Part shown: one piece after another, positions 58,102-64,000 of the stretch | Numbering within the stretch: position 1 is the stretch's first letter | Layout of the letters: every line of letters begins with the position of its first letter | Assembly (NCBI GenBank): GCA_963724695.1 | Contig: CAVRVW010000012.1 | Span: 620,001-684,000, forward strand | Reading direction: 5' to 3' | Origin: CAVQFD01 sp963724695 | GTDB taxonomy: Bacteria; Acidobacteriota; Vicinamibacteria; Vicinamibacterales; CAVVIG01 | Length of the DNA: 64,000 nucleotides | Position numbers and translations under genes: made by a program | Notes under the pieces: generated by a model | Told to the model about the DNA's origin: nothing | What the model saw: only the letters and a program-made list of their open reading frames with translations | The model's database searches: none

Positions 58102-60085
58102 TTAAGGCCGACTTGCGAAAAACGCAAGAACAGCATCCGCCACTTTGGGCCCGACCTCGGCCGAGAGCTCTTCGCGCGTCGCGCGCCTGACGCCGGCCAG
58201 GCTCCCGAATTTCGTGAGCAGCGTGCGCCGCCGACGCGCGCCGATCCCTGGCACGCTGTCGAGCTCCGATCCCAGATCGCGCAGCGTGCGCCGGCGGCGA
58301 TGGAACGTGACGGCGAAGCGATGCGCTTCGTCCCGGATGCGCTGCAGAAGGAGCAGTGCCGGGTCGTCGCGCTCGAGGGCCTTCGGCTGGTCGTGGTCGC
58401 GCGTGAACAGCAGTTCTTCCTTCTTCGCAATGCCGACGGCGACCAGGTTGGCGAGCCCGAGCGCTTCGAGCGCCTCATAAGCGGCCGACAGCTGTCCCTT
58501 GCCTCCGTCGATCAGCACCAGATCCGGGAACGGACCACCTTCCTCGAGGACCTTGCGGTAGCGCCGGAGCACCACCTCGTGCATCGCGGCGAAGTCGTTA
58601 TTCAGTGCGGTCGGGGCCCCACCCCCGACCGCTGAAGACCTCAGGCTCGAGCGTAGACTCTCGCCTTCGGGTCGCGCCGAGAGGGCCTCGCGGGCTCTAG
58701 AAGACCTCGGTCTCGAGCGTAGACTCTCGGCCTCGGGTGGGCCGGAGGCTGGAGCTGGAGCCCTTGATCTTGAACTTCCGGTACTCCGAAGGCCGCATCC
58801 GCCCTTCGTCGCACACCACCATCGACGCCACCGTGTCGCTGCCCTGGATGGTCGAGATGTCGAAGCACTCGATGCGGCGTGGCAGGGCCGGCAGCGACAG
58901 GACCTGGCGCAGCGTTTCGAGCGCATCGAACTGTGCGGCCGTCCCCTGATTGAAGCGCTGCTGGTAGACGAGCGCGGCATTGCGTCCGGCCAGCTCGATG
59001 AGCCCGCGCTTCTCGCCCCGCTGCGGCACGACGAGCCGCACCTTGCGGCCGGCGCGCTCGGAGAGCCACGTCTCGAGGGCCTCGCGGTCCGGCGCCTCGA
59101 GGGGCACATGCACCTCCGGTGGCGCGGGCCTGATCTCGTAGAACTGCTGCAGCGCCGCCTCGAGCACGTTGCCCTCATCGCCGGCCGGTGCGCCAGGTGT
59201 GGCAGGCACCTCGGTCAGGCCCGCCTCCGTCACGAGCTCCACGCGTTCGACGACCCGCCCCCGTCTCACCTGAAATACCTGAACCACGGCCCCGGCCGGG
59301 CCGATCTTCATCCCGAACACATCCCGATGCCCCAGCTCGGTCGTGGCCATCTTCTGCTGCCGGTCCTGCAGGGTCTGAACGGTCGTCAGCGCGTCGCGCA
59401 TCTGCGCCGCCTCCTCGAATCGCTCGCCGGACGCGGCTTCGAGCATCCGGGCACGCAGCGTCTTCATCAGGTCCTCGTTCTTCCCCTCGAGGAAGAGCTC
59501 GGTGAGCGCGACCGCGCGGCCGTATTCCTCCGGCGGGCACACGGTGTCCACGCAGGGCGCGAGGCAGCGTTTGATGTCGTACTCGAGGCACGGCCGCTCC
59601 CGCTTCCCCGTAATCACCTCGTTGCACGACCGGATGCCGAACAGCCGGTGGGTCAGGCCCATGGTCCTGCGCGCAAAGCGGGCAGGCAGGAAGGGACCCG
59701 CATAGAAGCTGCCGTCGCGCTCGACCCGGCGCGCGACCAGCACGCGCGGAAACGCCTCGTTGGTCGTGAGCTGCAGGTAGGGATAGTTCTTGTCGTCGCG
59801 GAGCAGGATGTTGAACTTCGGGCTGCGCTGCTTGATCAGGTTGTTTTCGAGCGCCAGCGCCTCGACGACCGAGTCGGTGATGATGACCTCGAGCCGCGCG
59901 ATCTCGTCGAGGAGCGCATCGGTCCTGGGGCTGGATCCGTAGGCCCCCAGGTAGTTCCGCACACGGCTCCTCAAGGACCGGGCCTTGCCCACGTAGATGG
60001 TCTCTCCCGCCGCGCTGAAGTACAGATACACCCCCGGCTGCTCGGGCAGCCTGGCGATCTCGTCCTTGAGTTCACGGATGGGCAT
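58102..60085 (-). CDS. uvrC: Excinuclease ABC subunit C, with internal insert and frame break
   Basis: UvrC cuts on both sides of DNA lesions. The GIY-YIG domain is at residues ~15-90 (PGVYLYFSAAGETIYVGKAR), the UVR motif in ERFEEAAQMRDALTTVQTL, the RNase-H-like domain in CFDISTIQGSDTVASMVVCD with VLIDGGKGQLSAA, and a C-terminal HhH2 (LDSVPGIGARRRRTLLTKFG). Between FKIKG and NDFAAMHEVVLRRYRK there are 160 extra bases (58600-58759), where other UvrC proteins have only a few residues. They hold two direct repeats and a hairpin and, being one over a multiple of three, shift the frame. First gene of the operon. Confidence 0.92.
58607..58737. repeat. Direct repeats and hairpin inside uvrC
   Basis: Two 38-base direct repeats, 58634-58671 and 58700-58737, share 34 bases, including an 18-base identical core CTCGAGCGTAGACTCTCG, 66 bases apart. 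Beside them 58607-58632 forms a perfect ten-base stem (GCGGTCGGGG / CCCCGACCGC) with a six-base loop. The whole block interrupts the uvrC coding sequence. Confidence 0.85.
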
Positions 60086-60176
60086 ACGCTACTATGTCGC
60101 GTTTCGCTCGCGTGTCTGAGCCCGCCCGTTCCACGCTCGCAGTGTCTGGAGGCCGGTCGGCCTGCCCGGCCGACGC

Positions 60177-61013
60177 ATGACATTTACCGGCGCCATCGGC
60201 GCGATCTGCATGTTCCCGCTCCGGGCGATCATCGAAACCTCGGTGGCGCTGCGGATTCATCCGAACATCCTGACACTCGTCGGCGTGATCATCAACGTCG
60301 GCGCCGCATGGGCTCTCGGCCACGGCCGCTTCGTGCTGGCGGGCGTGGTCATGATCGTCGCGAACATCTTCGACTTCATCGACGGCAAGGTCGCCCACCG
60401 CCTGCAGCTCCAGTCCCAGTTCGGGGCCTTCTGGGACTCCACGCTGGATCGGTTCTCCGACCTCGCCCTCCTCACCGGTCTCATCTACCTCTATTCGCAG
60501 CGCGGCCGCAGCGACTACGTGATGGTGGCGGCGCTCACGCTCATCTTCTCGATCATGACGAGCTACGCCCGCGCCCGCGCCGAATCGCTCATCGACAAGT
60601 GCAAGGTCGGGTTCATGGAGCGGCCCGAGCGCATCGTGCTCTTCATGATCGGCGCCTTCACCAACCGGATGGCCGGCGTGCTCTGGGTCATCCTGATCCT
60701 GTCGGTGCTCGCGGTCGCCAACCGCATCTACTACACGTATCTCGCGCTGAACCACCTGCCGCTGCCCTCGAAGGCCGGCCTCGCCGGCGCCTTCAACCGC
60801 GCGTTCTTCTGGACCGACGACCGCGCCACGCTGGCCTACGACCTCTGGGTGATCGCCATCCTCGCCTTCGTGTGGCTCACGCCGCCCGACTGGCTCAGAG
60901 ACCCGACGGCCATCGGGCTCGGGACTCGCTGGCTGGATCCTGACAGCGATGCCTGGACTCTACGAAATTGGGAATTAGGAATTAGGAATCGGGAATTCGT
61001 CGCGAATTCCTAA
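60177..61013 (+). CDS. CDP-alcohol phosphatidyltransferase
   Basis: A membrane enzyme of phospholipid synthesis. The catalytic metal site is FDFIDGKVAHRLQLQSQFGA followed by FWDSTLDRFSD, matching the D-x2-DG-x2-AR-x8-G-x3-D-x3-D signature, with His in place of the usual Ala-Arg Arg position. About six hydrophobic helices surround it. It is longer than typical PgsA (278 residues), and its last ~16 residues come from the heptamer array. Product could be phosphatidylglycerol-phosphate or a phosphatidylinositol-type lipid. A hairpin (GTCGGCC-TGCCC-GGCCGAC, 60156-60174) ends two bases before the ATG. Confidence 0.85.
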   Translation: MTFTGAIGAICMFPLRAIIETSVALRIHPNILTLVGVIINVGAAWALGHGRFVLAGVVMIVANIFDFIDGKVAHRLQLQSQFGAFWDSTLDRFSDLALLTGLIYLYSQRGRSDYVMVAALTLIFSIMTSYARARAESLIDKCKVGFMERPERIVLFMIGAFTNRMAGVLWVILILSVLAVANRIYYTYLALNHLPLPSKAGLAGAFNRAFFWTDDRATLAYDLWVIAILAFVWLTPPDWLRDPTAIGLGTRWLDPDSDAWTLRNWELGIRNREFVANS

Positions 61014-61037
61014 TTCTCAATTCCTAATTCTCAATTT
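60965..61037. repeat. Near-perfect heptamer palindrome between convergent genes
   Basis: Units AATTGGG, AATTAGG, AATTAGG, AATCGGG on the left and AATTCCT, AATTCTC, AATTCCT, AATTCTC on the right. Arms 60965-60999 and 61003-61037 are complementary at about 30 of 35 positions with a three-base loop. The AT-rich block stands out in a GC-rich genome. It holds the stop of the CDP-alcohol transferase and touches the stop of the opposing gene, the position of a bidirectional terminator. Confidence 0.9.
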
Positions 61038-61589
61038 CTACGCTCTCGTCTCTCTCGTCGTCGTCTCGCCCAGACCGAGCCCGGTGCCCGAAAAGTGGAT
61101 CTCGTGCTCGCCGATCTTGTCGCGCAACAGCCGCCGTGCGGCGCCGTAGTGCTCGAGCGGCACTGCCAGCCGGCGCGCGAAGTTCTGCACGCGTGAAATG
61201 ACGACGAGCGACACGTCGTGCTCGCCTTCCCGCCAGCTGATGCCGCCCACGTCGTTGTAGCGAATGAACGCCGTGTCTGCCCAGATGCCGTCCCGATAGA
61301 AGCCGCGCCCGATACGGCGGCTGAGCGGGAGCAGGTACCCGAAGTAGACGAACATCATCGTCTCGCCAAACGACGGCCCCCGCAGATACACGAACTCCAC
61401 GAAGATCAAGAGGCCGGAGGCCACGCCCAGGCCGAGCATCATCCCGTACTGCTTGGGCTTGGGGCCCGGCCAGACCAGCAGGGCCCCGGGCCGGCGCTGC
61501 AGATACCGGACGTACTCGATGAGGAGCCGCGCATTCGCGATGAGGAACCAGGCGCCGACGAGCAGCAGGACGACGGCCGTGAGGCTCAC
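61038..61589 (-). CDS. Hypothetical membrane protein
   Basis: A 183-residue protein. Two hydrophobic helices near the N-terminus (LTAVVLLLVGAWFLIANARL and residues ~50-70, MLGLGVASGLLIFVEFVYL), then a soluble C-terminal part of ~110 residues (SRRIGRGFYRDGIWADTAFI, EHDVSLVVISRVQNFAR). The layout recalls DUF5673-like or PH-domain-like membrane proteins but no firm match is claimed. It lies 83 bases after tdk, with a GC hairpin (CCTCGG-AGG-CCGAGG, about 61642-61656) between them. Confidence 0.55.
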   Translation of the reverse strand: MSLTAVVLLLVGAWFLIANARLLIEYVRYLQRRPGALLVWPGPKPKQYGMMLGLGVASGLLIFVEFVYLRGPSFGETMMFVYFGYLLPLSRRIGRGFYRDGIWADTAFIRYNDVGGISWREGEHDVSLVVISRVQNFARRLAVPLEHYGAARRLLRDKIGEHEIHFSGTGLGLGETTTRETRA

Positions 61590-61672
61590 CCGCCAATCCT
61601 AATACGTCGACGCTTCCTCGCAGACGCGAGCCGTCTTCTCGCCTCGGAGGCCGAGGTCCGGTGTCGCTGCGA

Positions 61673-62257
61673 TCACGCGCGTTCGAGCACGGACAGGGTC
61701 GGATCGAAGCAGTGGCGGCACCGGGCTTCGTACAAACCGGTCGCTCCGACGAGGACGCGGTCCCGGCTCGCGACCAGGCGCTGTGTGTAGTTGGCCGGCT
61801 CGCCGCAGACCACGCAGATCGCGTGCGTCTTGGTGATGTACTCGGCAATCGCGAGGAGCTGGGGCATCGGGTCGAACGGGCGGCCAAGGTAGTCCTGGTC
61901 GAGGCCCGCGACAATCACGCGCTTCCCCCCATCGGCGAGCGTGTTGCAGGCCGCCGGCAGGTTGGCGTCGAAGAACTGTCCCTCGTCGATGCCGACCACA
62001 TCGGTGTCCGGCGCGACGCTCGCGAGCAGCTCGTCTGAGGTCCGGACGTCCTCCGAGGCAATCCGCATCTCGCTATGAGACACGATGTGGCCTTCGGCGA
62101 AGCGGTTGTCAATGAGCGGCTTGAAGATCTGGACCTTCTGCCGGGCTATCTGCGCACGCCTCAGGCGGCGGATGAGCTCCTCGCTCTTTCCGCTGAACAT
62201 GCTGCCGGTGATGACTTCGATCCAGCCGTGCTGGGCCGATTTCCTGACGACGTCCAT
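61673..62257 (-). CDS. tdk: Thymidine kinase
   Basis: A 194-residue type II thymidine kinase. Walker A is ITGSMFSGKSEELIRRLRRA, Walker B in DVVGIDEGQFF, and the lasso zinc site is formed by CVVCGEPANY and CRHC near the C-terminus. The enzyme phosphorylates thymidine for salvage. It starts two bases after the efp stop and is clearly co-transcribed with efp. Length and motifs are standard. Confidence 0.94.
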   Translation of the reverse strand: MDVVRKSAQHGWIEVITGSMFSGKSEELIRRLRRAQIARQKVQIFKPLIDNRFAEGHIVSHSEMRIASEDVRTSDELLASVAPDTDVVGIDEGQFFDANLPAACNTLADGGKRVIVAGLDQDYLGRPFDPMPQLLAIAEYITKTHAICVVCGEPANYTQRLVASRDRVLVGATGLYEARCRHCFDPTLSVLERA

Positions 62258-62259
62258 GT

Positions 62260-62823
62260 TCAGGCCCGAGACTGATACTCCCCGGTTTCGGTGCTGACAC
62301 GGATCTTGTCGCCCTCGTTGACAAAGGGCGGCACCTGCACCACCAGCCCGGTCTCGAGCGTCGCGGGCTTGACCTGCGCGCTGGCCGTGGCGCCCTTGAT
62401 TCCCGGCACCGTTTCTTTGACCACCAGGTCCACGGTCGCGGGGAGCTCGATGCCCACCGGCTCGACGTCGTAGAACTCGACCCGGATGAGGGAATCCGCC
62501 ACGAGGTAGTTCTTGGAGTCGCCGAGCGCTTCGGACGAGATGTGGACCTGCTCGTAGGTCGACGTATCCATGAAGTAGTACATGTCGCCGTCGCTGTAGA
62601 GGTACTGCATCTCGCGCTCGTCGAGGGTGGCGCGTTCGATGTCTTCTTCAGCACGGAACTTCTGGTCGGCGAGGGCCAGCGTCCGGATGTTCCGCAGGCG
62701 CACCTGGATGTGCGCCCGCTTGTTGCCGGGCGTCAGGTGATGCAGTTCGAGAATGCGGAACAGATCGTTGCCGAGCTTGATGAGCATCCCCTTGCGGAGA
62801 CGTGTGGCCTGCACTGAATTCAT
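62260..62823 (-). CDS. efp: Elongation factor P
   Basis: A 188-residue, three-domain tRNA mimic that relieves ribosome stalling at polyproline. The ATG at 62823 (MNSVQATRLRKGMLIKLG) gives the normal length; the longer open frame upstream is antisense of degP and rejected. The loop that is modified in other EF-Ps reads HHLTPGNKRAH: Asn takes the place of the usual Lys34, with Lys next to it. So either the modification is different or absent. No genes for EpmA/B or EarP are in the window. Polyproline-rich proteins such as the SPOR protein here make EF-P needed. Confidence 0.92.
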   Translation of the reverse strand: MNSVQATRLRKGMLIKLGNDLFRILELHHLTPGNKRAHIQVRLRNIRTLALADQKFRAEEDIERATLDEREMQYLYSDGDMYYFMDTSTYEQVHISSEALGDSKNYLVADSLIRVEFYDVEPVGIELPATVDLVVKETVPGIKGATASAQVKPATLETGLVVQVPPFVNEGDKIRVSTETGEYQSRA

Positions 62824-62876
62824 GGTTGGGCTTCTGGAGTCAAGACTGCGGGCACGAGAGCCCGTAGATCCTTTGG

Positions 62877-62919
62877 ATGCTAGCACATGTGGTTCGGGCG
62901 GTCCAAGCCGTGCTAGCAT
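62877..62919. promoter_or_regulatory. Mirror-image promoter region between efp and degP
   Basis: ATGCTAGCAC (62877-62886) and GTGCTAGCAT (62910-62919) form a perfect ten-base inverted repeat, 33 bases centre to centre. Each arm contains TAGCAT, a -10-like box pointing outward: to efp on the minus strand (with TTGGAC at 62906-62901 as -35, spacer 18) and to degP on the plus strand. Confidence 0.55.
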
Positions 62920-62962
62920 TTCTCGAGACGCCTCGTTCGAGGTCCCGAGTCCGACACGCCTC

Positions 62963-64000
<1,038 letters not shown>

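Noticed and set aside
56436..58478. 680-codon frame as a fused trpS
   Set aside because: The upstream part is a shadow of the M50 protease and uvrC. trpS starts at 57452 with a normal N-terminus.

Overview
The window is high-GC bacterial chromosome with dense, short-spaced genes and no rRNA, tRNA, phage, integrase or transposase that I can recognise. Two tandem secreted proteins of the acidobacterial VWFA-related type, the many secreted Ala/Gly/Pro-rich proteins of unknown function, and the mix of housekeeping genes with acyl-CoA dehydrogenases, methylmalonyl-CoA mutase and a PQQ dehydrogenase point to an Acidobacteriota member, most likely Vicinamibacteria. This placement is an inference from gene content. 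All substantial gaps are described below; none longer than 300 bases is empty.

Layout. 1-4331 (+): end of a FecR/DUF6600 protein, a class A penicillin-binding protein and a small membrane protein. 11653-4336 (-): a V4R-like protein, TPR lipoprotein-like protein, SPOR protein, lnt, prfB (with the classical programmed +1 frameshift) and murJ, tightly packed as one likely operon. 11691-15049 (+): mobA, argS, a class I amidotransferase. 16314-15054 (-): TRAM/RumA-type RNA methyltransferase. 16385-18375 (+): an outer-membrane barrel and a Gly-rich secreted protein. 27518-18382 (-): methylmalonyl-CoA mutase large and B12 subunits, a response regulator, valS, nadC, birA, coaX and a hypothetical gene. 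27582-30045 (+): glycosyltransferase and glutamate dehydrogenase. 36550-30065 (-): two VWFA proteins, a zincin-like protein, and a sigma-54 activator. 36569-47169: a catabolic-looking patch with two acyl-CoA dehydrogenases, a carboxymuconolactone-decarboxylase-like protein, cytochrome c plus PQQ dehydrogenase, and two divergent secreted metallo-beta-lactamase-fold proteins. 50847-47183 (-): rpsA, HU/IHF, HIT, a membrane protein, DUF1572. 51037-54759: DUF6335 protein with a histone-H1-like tail, cmk (-), a hydrolase, an intergenic hairpin element and rluB. 60085-54834 (-): uvrC, M50 protease, trpS, scpA, scpB in one operon. 60177-64000: CDP-alcohol phosphotransferase (+), efp-tdk-hypothetical operon (-), and the start of a DegP/HtrA protease (+).

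Two genome-wide themes stand out. First, at least seventeen genes, several of them normally essential (valS, nadC, birA, coaX, trpS neighbours), have broken reading frames, and nearly every break I could resolve is repaired by removing one base. This looks like single-base insertion error in the assembly rather than gene decay. Second, at least five intergenic regions carry arrays of seven-base words, usually arranged as inverted arms between convergent genes and abutting the stop codons. They look like a dispersed family of heptamer palindromes that may act as transcription terminators. Other points worth a look are a mirror-image promoter between efp and degP, -10 boxes placed so close to start codons that transcripts would be leaderless, and a repeat-and-hairpin insert inside uvrC.
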